Source: Spartinivicinus ruber
GTDB taxonomy: Bacteria; Pseudomonadota; Gammaproteobacteria; Pseudomonadales; Zooshikellaceae
NCBI RefSeq assembly: GCF_011009015.1
Contig: NZ_CP048878.1
Span: 4,618,354 to 4,682,353, forward strand
DNA: 64,000 nt
Direction of reading: 5' to 3'
Below, one piece after another: positions 56,292-64,000 of the stretch. Below the pieces are notes generated by a model, which made no database searches, was not told the DNA's origin, and was given only the letters and a program-made list of their open reading frames with translations. A program made the translations under genes and the position numbers. Position 1 is the stretch's first letter. Every line of letters starts with the position of its first letter.

Positions 56292-57326
56292 TTAGAGTCG
56301 GCAAGTAACGGCATAAAACAAACAATCATTTTTGGCTATGGTAGGATTAGTGGTGATCATAAAAATTTTTACCGGCTGTTTGGGAAATAGTTGATTACCT
56401 TCTACCCGCAACAATTCAAGTGCAACATTCTTCCCTTCTTGAGTAAACACCTTAAAGCAGTCCACTCCTTTTGTGCCTAGCCAACCTAACCGAGTATCCG
56501 TATCTACTACCCCAAAGTTTAAGTGTTCAATATCAGGAGGCAAAGTAATATCAACGCCATCAACTGGGTTGGCACTATAGGCTATAGTGGCATGAGGCAT
56601 CAGCTCAACACGGACAGGATTGTGTAATATTTCAAGCCCCCAGTCTGTAATAGACTCTCGAAACACATTCTCAAGTAACAGAAAACGATCAACAGACTCT
56701 ATGGCCAACTGATGTGCATGCTCATCCTGACTCCCTCCACACTCTATAGTTACTGTTGGTATACCTTTTTCGGACAACTCCATGAGTGATCCTAAACGAA
56801 GATTCGTGACAACCAATCGATCAACAAAATGAGAAGTTAGCGTCTGATGCGATAAATCATTACAAATACTAACAGCAAAAGCGGGCCCAGCTCCTGACGT
56901 ATTATGAATATCAACCAGACACTCAGGCTGTTCCTCATCCAAAAAGTTTAAAAATAATTTCGCAATTTGTCCCGAATAGTCATCAAATGGTCCTTTAAAA
57001 CAACGATTCAAATCTCTATGTTCAGGTAAATGCCGATTAGAAAAAACTGGCGGCTTTCGTGCTGCAACCACAGAGCCAATAAAAAATACTGTATTCACAG
57101 CTGGTTTTTTTTGGGATTTAATCCAATGAAAAACTGCATGTAAGCCGGAAGGCTCATTTCCATGCAGCAAGGTAGACACGACCCTAGAACGGTTAGTATC
57201 TCTTCCAGATAACCTAATAATGGTTGGTTGCTTTAATAACGCAATAAAGTCATCTACTGAATAACCAATATCATGTGGCTGAGGCTGAGACCATACATTA
57301 ATCAGTGACGAAGTGTGGTCGTTCAT
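56292..57326 (-). CDS. Aspartoacylase/succinylglutamate desuccinylase-family amidohydrolase
   Basis: From the ATG at 57326 the protein is 344 residues. It carries the zinc motif LLHGNEPSG (His55, Glu58) and the third ligand His141 in VDIHNTSG, plus the ETGG-like IECGGSQDEHA. AstE/AspA enzymes cleave N-acyl amino acids. The stop of the upstream GCS2-type ligase overlaps this start as ATGA (57323-57326), so the two are tightly coupled. The ATG at 57341 is less likely. The acyl substrate is unknown. Confidence 0.85.
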   Translation of the reverse strand: MNDHTSSLINVWSQPQPHDIGYSVDDFIALLKQPTIIRLSGRDTNRSRVVSTLLHGNEPSGLHAVFHWIKSQKKPAVNTVFFIGSVVAARKPPVFSNRHLPEHRDLNRCFKGPFDDYSGQIAKLFLNFLDEEQPECLVDIHNTSGAGPAFAVSICNDLSHQTLTSHFVDRLVVTNLRLGSLMELSEKGIPTVTIECGGSQDEHAHQLAIESVDRFLLLENVFRESITDWGLEILHNPVRVELMPHATIAYSANPVDGVDITLPPDIEHLNFGVVDTDTRLGWLGTKGVDCFKVFTQEGKNVALELLRVEGNQLFPKQPVKIFMITTNPTIAKNDCLFYAVTCRL

Positions 57327-58810
57327 AATGGAATACCCCATTCACTAATTGACTTACCACTACGATAACCTCGAATATATTCGGCCAACATGCCTGCAAA
57401 TGCTTCCTCTTTACTAGTCTGTTTTAGTAAGTGGTTTGTAACTAAACGCTGCCATTTAGCACCACACATGCGTTGTTCGATACGCCCCTGAATAACACTC
57501 ATTAATCGTTTTATTTCAGAGCCAAACAAGCCAGTTTTTTCCAATGCCTGACATGCTTTTGGTAATAAGCGCTTGGCAATTTGTAATGCCGGCTCTTCAT
57601 GTAACTGAACCTGTGTTGTGGATGGCCACACCAACCTGGCATCCATACCCAGCTTTGCTGCTCGATAAAAGTTATGTTCAGCATAATTAAACGGTAAAAC
57701 AGTGGTTAAATGTTTGATATCAGGTAAAACCGCCAACGCACACCCTATAGCAAACAACGCATTAGCACTCATATCGATCAATGAAGGACCTGCCGGCAAA
57801 AAGCGCATTTCAATACGTAAATGGCCTCCATCAGCATCATCATATATTGCCCGATTCCATTGCCAAGTAGTACCTTGATGCAACCTCATCTCTTCTAACT
57901 TAGGCGCTTTTCCAGCAGCTAAACAAGCATACGGGTTCTCATCCCCAATCACTGGAATAATAGGAGGAAATAATGCTGCAGATGCAGCAAATAACTCCCA
58001 GGCACTTTCTCTTACCCAGCCAGTTCCAAAAAATACCCGTGGAGGGTGTCGCCAACGTTGCTCACGGGATACACGGCTATCGATAGATTGTTTAAATAAA
58101 GCAATTCGCGTTTCTGCCCATAGATGGTGTCCAAACAAACTGGGTGAATTAGAAGACAAAGCGAGTACAACTGGTGTCACCAGCTGGACAGCGTTAAAAT
58201 AATCTGCAAACTGATTAGCAGGCACTCGCCAATGGACTTGAAAAGAAGTATTTGCACCTTCTAAGGTAATATCATCAACTTCTAGCTTGATCGGTTCTTT
58301 CCCATCAATTGCTATTGTAAAAGGGCCACCACGCATCTTACATAACGCATTGGAAAGTGCTCTATACCTAGGAATATCTGTCATTGTTTGGTCATGAAAA
58401 TCCTTGATAGATAGTGTTGGAAGAATACCTATGGGAATTACTTGACCACTATGAAGACTGGCAGCTTCATCTATTTTTCTTATAGCAGAGCTTAACTCCT
58501 CCTCAATAGCAACAAAGGGTGAACCTTTATACGGCTGAGGGCTAAGATTATACTCCAAATTAAACCTATTTAACTCTACAGTGAGCTGAGGATCTTGCAG
58601 TTGAGCATTAATTTCAAGATTGATAGGCAAAAGCTTTAGATGCTGATCCACAATATAGAACTCTAGTTCAGCACCGAGAGAAGCAGGACCTTGCCCAAAC
58701 TCAGGGTTTGCTAACAGCTTTTTCAGTACATCTAAGTCATCACGCACTTTTTGCTGAAAAAGAACAAAATCCTGATTAGAAAAGGTATCACTTTCAATAG
58801 ATATGCCCAT
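57323..58810 (-). CDS. Glutamate-cysteine ligase family protein (GCS2/YbdK-like)
   Basis: The 495-residue protein has the GCS2 family pattern, with LGAELEFYIVD near residue 50, FQVHWRVP and the GHHLWAETRIALFK segment, then MRFLPAGPS. Family members form gamma-glutamyl or other carboxylate-amine bonds with ATP. It is longer than E. coli YbdK (about 370 residues), so substrate differences are likely. The coupled aspartoacylase-like gene could hydrolyse or trim the product. AAGGATAACA before the ATG is a good ribosome site. Confidence 0.82.
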   Translation of the reverse strand: MGISIESDTFSNQDFVLFQQKVRDDLDVLKKLLANPEFGQGPASLGAELEFYIVDQHLKLLPINLEINAQLQDPQLTVELNRFNLEYNLSPQPYKGSPFVAIEEELSSAIRKIDEAASLHSGQVIPIGILPTLSIKDFHDQTMTDIPRYRALSNALCKMRGGPFTIAIDGKEPIKLEVDDITLEGANTSFQVHWRVPANQFADYFNAVQLVTPVVLALSSNSPSLFGHHLWAETRIALFKQSIDSRVSREQRWRHPPRVFFGTGWVRESAWELFAASAALFPPIIPVIGDENPYACLAAGKAPKLEEMRLHQGTTWQWNRAIYDDADGGHLRIEMRFLPAGPSLIDMSANALFAIGCALAVLPDIKHLTTVLPFNYAEHNFYRAAKLGMDARLVWPSTTQVQLHEEPALQIAKRLLPKACQALEKTGLFGSEIKRLMSVIQGRIEQRMCGAKWQRLVTNHLLKQTSKEEAFAGMLAEYIRGYRSGKSISEWGIPL

Positions 58811-58936
58811 TGTTATCCTTAACGTTATAGTTATCTTATGGCTATTATTGTATTTTTAACTCTACCACAAATTCCTTTCTCAGCAATAAAACTCTAAATC
58901 GTTGGCATAGTTGAAACTGTTAAGCCAACGATCTTA

Positions 58937-59554
58937 TCAACCAAATGCTTTTATTGCACTAAAAGTGCCTGTAATAAGCATTTGTATGCCTATTACAGTT
59001 AAAATCAATCCCATCAAGCGAGTAACAATACTTAATCCGCTTTCACCAAGAACCCTTATCATTTTTTGACCAAATATAAAACTTAGAAAAGTAATTAAGC
59101 AAAGCACCGCAAAAGTCACAACCGTAATGCAAATTTCTATTACCTGACCTGTTGCAGAGTAGTTCATTGCTGTTGCTATAGTGCCAGGGCCAGCTAAAAT
59201 AGGAACTGCTAAAGGGGAAACTGATATATCACTAACTTCATTCTCTCGTGGTTTATGCATATCTGAACTGCTTCCATGCAACATCTGATAACCCACTATA
59301 AAAATAAGGATACCACCTGCAATTCTTAATGCTGGTAATGAAATACCAAACAAATGAAAAATAGCTTTCCCTAAAATAGAAAAAACTAGGATAATAAAAA
59401 ATGAAATTATAAGTGCTCTACAAGCAACTCTAATTTGAGATGATCTATCTTCTTTGCCAGTCAGGCTTATAAAAACAGCCGTATTAGCAATGGGGTTCAT
59501 AATTGCAAAAAATCCCAAAAACACTGTTAACACATGATGATATAGCTCAAACAT
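58937..59554 (-). CDS. MarC-family membrane protein
   Basis: From the ATG at 59554, which follows GAAAGG at the right distance, the product is 205 residues with six membrane helices. FFAIMNPIANTAVFISLTG is the MarC signature, with PLAVPILAGPGTIATAM in the fourth segment. Members were once thought to confer multiple resistance, but no transport function is firmly established. The open frame reaches 59662, and the extra N-terminus is not membrane-like. Confidence 0.92.
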   Translation of the reverse strand: MFELYHHVLTVFLGFFAIMNPIANTAVFISLTGKEDRSSQIRVACRALIISFFIILVFSILGKAIFHLFGISLPALRIAGGILIFIVGYQMLHGSSSDMHKPRENEVSDISVSPLAVPILAGPGTIATAMNYSATGQVIEICITVVTFAVLCLITFLSFIFGQKMIRVLGESGLSIVTRLMGLILTVIGIQMLITGTFSAIKAFG

Positions 59555-59861
59555 TATAAACCTTTCACTAAATAACAAATAAAGATGCGATTTTATTTGA
59601 TTACATTTATATAAACAACGCTGCTTTAACCTATTATGTGAGATAGCCAGTGACACTATCACTTATCAATTAAACTAGTTTCGCAGCAACAATACGACAG
59701 CCTAAAATATAACCAAAGAGAAAGATATATAAGAGCGTACAACAACTGAGATGTAGGTTTAGTACCTTACATTTGTTCCTTGAAGTTTATGTCGATTTTT
59801 GTGACAGTAGTACCTTTTGTGCTCCGGTACTTTCAGGCCCCATAATATAGGATATAACCCT

Positions 59862-60305
59862 ATGAAACCAAAAGCTTTTTGCACACTACTCACCTTCTCC
59901 ATATTGTCTATTAGCAACGTTGAAGCCCGCGATACCCGCGTAATGTATTCAATCCAGGAAGCATTGAGTAAACCAGCAGCCAAAGAGAAATTACTGTCTA
60001 ATGTGCCATTATATTTCGGCAACCAACCTACCCCAAGAGTGTTAAATACACTTGGGGAATATATGTCAAACAAAAAAACCAATGCTTTTAACAAGTCTGA
60101 TAAAGAAGCTTGTCAATGGGTTATTTTGTCTGCTCTCATTTCACTACAAGAACGTGCCTTAAAAGAAGGAGGTAATGCAGTAGTCAACATTAAGTCCTAT
60201 TACAAGAAAAATGAAATTTCCAGCACCAGTGAATTTGAATGCGGTGCAGGTGCCTTAATCGCTGGCGTTACCTTGAAAGGAACCGTTGTAAAATTAGCGC
60301 AATAA
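59862..60305 (+). CDS. Secreted protein of unknown function, about 147 residues
   Basis: The ATG at 59862 begins a signal peptide MKPKAFCTLLTFSILSISNVEA. The mature part has VMYSIQEAL and a C-terminal half EGGNAVVNIKSYYKKNEISS, then a glycine-rich GAGALIAGVTLKGTVVKL end that looks like a beta-rich heavy-metal-binding or YbjQ-like pattern. Similar small secreted proteins are annotated only as conserved hypotheticals. An earlier start at 59817 would precede the signal with 15 polar residues. A stem-loop follows the stop. Confidence 0.65.
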   Translation: MKPKAFCTLLTFSILSISNVEARDTRVMYSIQEALSKPAAKEKLLSNVPLYFGNQPTPRVLNTLGEYMSNKKTNAFNKSDKEACQWVILSALISLQERALKEGGNAVVNIKSYYKKNEISSTSEFECGAGALIAGVTLKGTVVKLAQ

Positions 60306-60312
60306 CTGAAAA

Positions 60313-60345
60313 CCCACTAATAAGCAACTTATATTAGTGGGCTTT
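60313..60345 (+). terminator. Intrinsic-terminator-like stem-loop
   Basis: CCCACTAATA (60313-60322) pairs with TATTAGTGGG (60332-60341), nine-base loop, followed by CTTT. The U-run is short. Confidence 0.6.
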
Positions 60346-60766
60346 AAAAAGCATAAAATTACTGTTTTTTAATGATACAGGAAATGGAAAAACCACATAT
60401 CAAATAAATTCTATAAAAATTGAAAATATTACAACTCTGCTTTTAATGCTACGGAAAATTAGAAAATATTTATCTAAACTGCCAGCATTCACGTTGATAG
60501 TTAATACCCCCCCAACGATCCAACATCAAACTTAACCCCCTCCCATTAATTGAGCAAAAAACATCCATTCTTATTATCAGTGCTTCAAGCAACCCCAGCC
60601 ATTAATAAATACCATTATCTCTAAGTGCTTAAAGGCCATTCTGTTATTGACTTATCGTATCTGTACTTGCGCTTTTTGCTCTCCCCTTTTAATGTACCCC
60701 CAGTGTTTCTTAGTTAACTATGAGGGTTCTACAAAAGGCGTAACCCTCTTATTTGTAGGTGCAGTC
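60346..60766. other. Intergenic region upstream of the vgrG gene
   Basis: This AT-rich stretch of about 420 bases carries no gene I can support. A plus-strand frame in it continues into vgrG but has no convincing start before 60767. Confidence 0.4.
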
Positions 60767-62713
60767 ATGGATGTAGGTAACAGTAGCCGTTTTACCTTTA
60801 GCATAAAAGGGGTTGAGGACAGCCTACGGGTGGTCCGATTTGAAGGGCAAGAGGGTATTTCCCGCCCTTATGTGTTTACTATTGATACGGTTTGTGAAAA
60901 TTTTGACCTGGATCTTGATGCGATTTTGCAGCAACCCGCCCAATTAGTGATCCATGATCCTGACGAGCCTCGATACATCAACGGTATTATTCACGCCAAC
61001 CAAATCAGTGACCCTATTGGTCGCTTCTGTCGTTATCGGTTTGAACTGACACCTAAAGTGTCCTTGCTGCACTACCGGGTTAATTTAAAGATTTTCCAAA
61101 ACCTCACCGCTGATGCCATTATCCGGCAAGTGTTGCTGAATGCAGGTCTAACCACCGACGATTTCAAGTTTCAAATCACTGGCGAATTACCCATCCGCGT
61201 ATATTGCACTCAATATCAAGAGTCCGATTTAGACTTTACTCACCGGCTAATGGCAGAAGACGGCCTGCACTACTTTATTGAACAAACTAGCAATAACTGT
61301 GTCATGGTGATCAGTGATAGCCACTACAGTTTTAAGCCTGTCCCAGTTACCCCTGAGCTGGAGTATAAATACCAGGCCGGAATGGAAACCACGCATTACT
61401 TTATCAGCCAGTTTTATGTAACTGCAGAAGCCCAACCGAATACTGTTGTGTTTCGGGATTACAATTTTGAACACCCAAGCCTGAACTTGGAAGTTAAAGA
61501 ATCTGCCAGTGATGATCAATCCGGGTTGAGTGGCTTAGAAGTTTATCAACATAATGTGTCGTATCAAAACCCAACCGCCGGCAAGCAAAAAGCTGAAAAT
61601 CTCATCAAAGCCTATAAATCTGTTAAATTAACCGGGGATGGCTTCAGTAACAGCCCTCATGTATCAGCCGGGCATTTTTTCCAATTACAAAACTACGATG
61701 ACAGCCGTTATGATCACTATTGGTTACTCACCGAGGTGATTCATGATGGTATTCAAACTCAAGTACTGGAAGAACACGACACAGGTAGAGGCAGCAGCTA
61801 CAGCAACCGTATTATTGCCACCCCACGAGACCACCAGCTTAAAACCCAACCGTTAGCCCCCAAACCCAAAATTCGGGGTAGCCAAACAGCGTTTGTGACT
61901 GGTCCCAAAGGGGAAGAAATCTACTGCGATAAATACGGCAGAATCAAAGTTCAATTCCACTGGGACCGAGATGGCCAATACAATGAAAACAGCTCCTGTT
62001 GGGTACGGGTCAAACAAAACTGGGCGGGTAAACAATGGGGGGATTTACAAGTACCCCGGATTGGCACCGAAGTGTTGGTGAAATTTATTAATGGCGACCC
62101 TGACCAACCAATTGTGATGGGCTGTTTATATAATGGTCGGGATAAACCTCCTTATAAATTACCCGACCATAAAACCCGCACCACTTTTAAAACCAACAGT
62201 ACACCCGGCGGTGAAGGCTTTAACGAAATCCGTTTTGAAGATAAAAAAGGCAGCGAACAAGTCTTTATTCATGCGGAAAAAGACCTAGAAGTTCGGGTTA
62301 AAAACGACAAACGGGAAACCATCGGCAACGAACGTCATTTAGTGGTGGGCAACAATAGCTATGAGCACACTAAAGGCAACCACCACCAACAAATCGATGG
62401 TAACCAATACATCACTATCGACCAGGATAGTCACACAACAATTGGCGACAGTTTACACGGTAAAACTGGCAGTCAGTACATGATCCAGGCCGGTAATGAA
62501 ATTCATATTAAAGCCGGCGATAAAGTTGTCATTGATGCTGGAGTGGAACTCACTTTAAAAGGCGGTGGTAGCTTTGCTAAACTAGACCCATCCGGTGTCG
62601 CGTTTCAAGGCGCTACCCTTAAAATTAACGAAGGTGGTAGCGCTGGTTCCGGTAGTGGGGTGAGTATTAAAGAGTCTTCTCAGGCCGCAGAATCTGATAA
62701 AAATCAACGGTAG
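60767..62713 (+). CDS. vgrG: Type VI secretion tip protein VgrG (TssI)
   Basis: From the ATG at 60767, preceded by AGGTG, the protein is 648 residues. It has the gp27-like N-half with RFEGQEGISRPYVFTIDTV and YCTQYQESDLDFTHRLMAEDGLHYFIE. The gp5 OB-fold has GPKGEEIYCDKYGRIKVQFHWD, and the beta-helix repeats end with HIKAGDKVVIDAGVELTLKGGG. No C-terminal effector extension is present. It forms the spike on the Hcp tube and carries effectors out of the cell. No other T6SS gene is visible within the window. Confidence 0.96.
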   Translation: MDVGNSSRFTFSIKGVEDSLRVVRFEGQEGISRPYVFTIDTVCENFDLDLDAILQQPAQLVIHDPDEPRYINGIIHANQISDPIGRFCRYRFELTPKVSLLHYRVNLKIFQNLTADAIIRQVLLNAGLTTDDFKFQITGELPIRVYCTQYQESDLDFTHRLMAEDGLHYFIEQTSNNCVMVISDSHYSFKPVPVTPELEYKYQAGMETTHYFISQFYVTAEAQPNTVVFRDYNFEHPSLNLEVKESASDDQSGLSGLEVYQHNVSYQNPTAGKQKAENLIKAYKSVKLTGDGFSNSPHVSAGHFFQLQNYDDSRYDHYWLLTEVIHDGIQTQVLEEHDTGRGSSYSNRIIATPRDHQLKTQPLAPKPKIRGSQTAFVTGPKGEEIYCDKYGRIKVQFHWDRDGQYNENSSCWVRVKQNWAGKQWGDLQVPRIGTEVLVKFINGDPDQPIVMGCLYNGRDKPPYKLPDHKTRTTFKTNSTPGGEGFNEIRFEDKKGSEQVFIHAEKDLEVRVKNDKRETIGNERHLVVGNNSYEHTKGNHHQQIDGNQYITIDQDSHTTIGDSLHGKTGSQYMIQAGNEIHIKAGDKVVIDAGVELTLKGGGSFAKLDPSGVAFQGATLKINEGGSAGSGSGVSIKESSQAAESDKNQR

Positions 62714-63064
62714 TGACTCAAAAGTGTGTCTACTCATATTTGAAGGCCTAACTCATAGCGATTAATAAAAAGACCAATCACAATATCATGCATTTGATTG
62801 GTCTTTGAAAAGCAAATGGTTGATTAACAGCTTGTAATTGGTGTTCTTTTTTTTAATGTATTAATGACAGTATTTTAGCTGGCACCCATTACTCTAGCTA
62901 TATCCCTTATACCACTGCCATAATCGTTATCTCATCCAATATGTCCTACTAAGATATAATAATTATACGACAAGTGTTATATAATTTGAAAAGACCTGTA
63001 TTGAGTAAAAACCACATAACTTAGTATTTGGATATACTTTTGAGGCATAACCCTAAAAAAATTT
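62714..63064. other. Intergenic region after vgrG with a terminator
   Basis: A 12-bp stem AAAGACCAATCA/TGATTGGTCTTT (62769-62780 with 62795-62806) closes the vgrG transcript. The remaining bases are AT-rich without a gene. The lost front half of the binding-protein gene next door is not recognisable here. Confidence 0.5.
62769..62806 (+). terminator. Terminator-like stem-loop after vgrG
   Basis: Twelve paired bases with a 14-base loop end in TTT. A downstream effector or immunity gene is therefore not expected on this transcript. Confidence 0.6.
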
Positions 63065-63391
63065 ATGCTATCCACAAAATTCCGGAAAAAAGGGTTTACA
63101 AATATTGTATCAAATGTCAGTTACGTGAATTGCTTTAAAATGCTAAAATCAAAGAGAGTAAATCTTACTCCATCAGCCAGTAGCACTGTCAACAAAAAGC
63201 TAAAAGAAGCAGGAATAATTACTAAAAATATTCGGCAAACGCCAGTTATTTTATTAGAATCAAGTGGGTATATTGCTTTTTCAAAAAACATTTCAGATGA
63301 AATAATCAGCAAATGGCAAGGAGTCTTTGAACACTTAAAACAGTCAGGAAAATATAAACAGCTGTATAAACAATATTTTCTACCCAAATAA
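63065..63391 (+). pseudogene. Truncated periplasmic binding-protein (SBP family 3) gene
   Basis: The 108-residue frame reads as only the C-terminal half of an SBP_bac_3 protein, with VNLTPSASSTVNKKLKE, LLESSGYIAFSKNISDEI and the final helix KQSGKYKQLYKQYFLPK. It lacks the signal peptide and first lobe. The first residues are not a signal. The three full paralogues in the window show what is missing. It is most likely a decayed copy. Confidence 0.7.
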
Positions 63392-63698
63392 AAACTGTAT
63401 TAATTAATGCTAGTATAAACATTCTGCTAAAGAGATAAATAATATGACTGATACATGAAAGTTGAGTGCTTTATATTTCCGACACCCTTCCCTCTCGTCT
63501 TTTCAAAACCCTCTGCTGACTTCAATTAGCATACACTGAAGGGATACTTTAATATTTATGGCACTATGTCTTCTATATTTATTTTTTTAAAATTCGCGCT
63601 ATTCTAAAAAAAAATGATTATATTTGATATTGATTTTTTTATAAGTGTTTAGATTACCAATTAGAGAGTTGGTGGAATATTCAAGGCGGGGTAATACA
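63392..63698. other. Very AT-rich intergenic region
   Basis: About 307 bases with long A and T runs and no hairpin of note. The composition is lower in GC than most of the window. Confidence 0.4.
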
Positions 63699-64000
63699 TT
63701 GCAAAATTTGAATGAATACCTTCAAGTTGAAACTTGGCTAAAGGCTATAAATACCGATCTTACATTAATCAATGGTGTTTGTAACTTTGAAGAAAATAAT
63801 CTCGATATAAAAATTGGATTGAGTGTAGATAATAGAAGCAACCTTATTTCATTTTGTAGTCCGTTGATTAACGTGGACCGTGAGAATAAATCCTTATTAA
63901 TGGAGCGTGCATTATTAGCGAATGCTAATGGGGCTAAAATGGAAGGGTGCTGGCTCAGTTTAATAGGTAACGATTTAGTTTTATGCCATTCAAGAAATAT
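63699..64000 (+). CDS. CesT-type type III secretion chaperone-like protein, partial at the window edge
   Basis: The reading frame is open to the window end (100 codons). A TTG at 63699 after GGCGGGG is a plausible start, and a GTG at 63672 is another. The protein reads LQNLNEYLQVETWLKAIN, then NGVCNFEENNLDIKIGLSV, SFCSPLINVDRE, LMERALLANANGAKMEG, CWLSLIGNDLVLC. The small acidic alpha-beta pattern of helix, strand triplet, helix with 'ANANGA..GCWLSL' is typical of class I type III secretion chaperones. Neighbours to the right are not visible. Confidence 0.6.
   Translation, partial: MQNLNEYLQVETWLKAINTDLTLINGVCNFEENNLDIKIGLSVDNRSNLISFCSPLINVDRENKSLLMERALLANANGAKMEGCWLSLIGNDLVLCHSRN

Overview
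The window looks like chromosomal DNA of a marine gammaproteobacterium, most likely of the Oceanospirillales type (Zooshikella, Spartinivicinus or Endozoicomonas relatives). That placement is inferred from gene order, mainly alaS-lysC-csrA-tRNA-Ser-tRNA-Arg, and from the mix of secretion genes. It was not checked by any search. Base composition is moderately AT-rich throughout and becomes clearly AT-rich in the last kilobase.

Layout. At 1-551 a double-receiver response regulator runs off the left edge. At 699-3663 there is a compact minus-strand cluster: a Tat-signal-like secreted protein, a PqqD-like protein, an HprK-related kinase and a nucleotidyltransferase-fold protein (the uncharacterised 'HPr-rel-A' arrangement). 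From 3.9 to 13 kb are single genes: a sulfurtransferase, a bacterial cereblon (CULT-domain) protein, two orphan periplasmic binding proteins, a LasT-like RNA methyltransferase, an M14 carboxypeptidase, and a cytochrome b561/YceI pair. From 13.1 to 16.4 kb are a glycine betaine/choline-type ABC importer and a PhyH dioxygenase. From 16.6 to 31 kb secretion dominates: a metzincin protease with a long KPDP linker, an RtxB-RtxD-RtxE-like type I exporter, moaCDE behind a structured leader, and a large secreted HExxH protein that resembles lethal-factor-type gluzincins.

From 31 to 38.6 kb lies a complete phenylalanine/tyrosine degradation block on the minus strand: phhA, phhB, tyrR, hpd, hmgA, fahA, maiA. 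Two sites upstream of phhA and hpd match the TyrR box. Phenylalanine is hydroxylated to tyrosine by PhhA with PhhB recycling the pterin. After transamination, Hpd, HmgA, MaiA and FahA carry the carbon to fumarate and acetoacetate.

From 39 to 46.2 kb are a Tim44-like membrane protein, an AldB/ExaC-type aldehyde dehydrogenase, a PAS-GGDEF-EAL protein, two tRNA-Arg(ACG) genes and one tRNA-Ser(GCT). From 46.2 to 51.5 kb are the housekeeping genes csrA, lysC and alaS, then a PilZ-like protein. From 51.5 to 59.6 kb are an ATPase-receiver-PP2C signalling protein, a pseudouridine synthase, a Cse2-like unknown, an FCP1-like phosphatase, a phosphopantetheinyl transferase, a coupled GCS2-type ligase/aspartoacylase-family pair, and a MarC protein. 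The right end carries a secreted unknown, an orphan VgrG, a truncated binding-protein gene, and the start of a gene that reads like a type III secretion chaperone of the CesT type.
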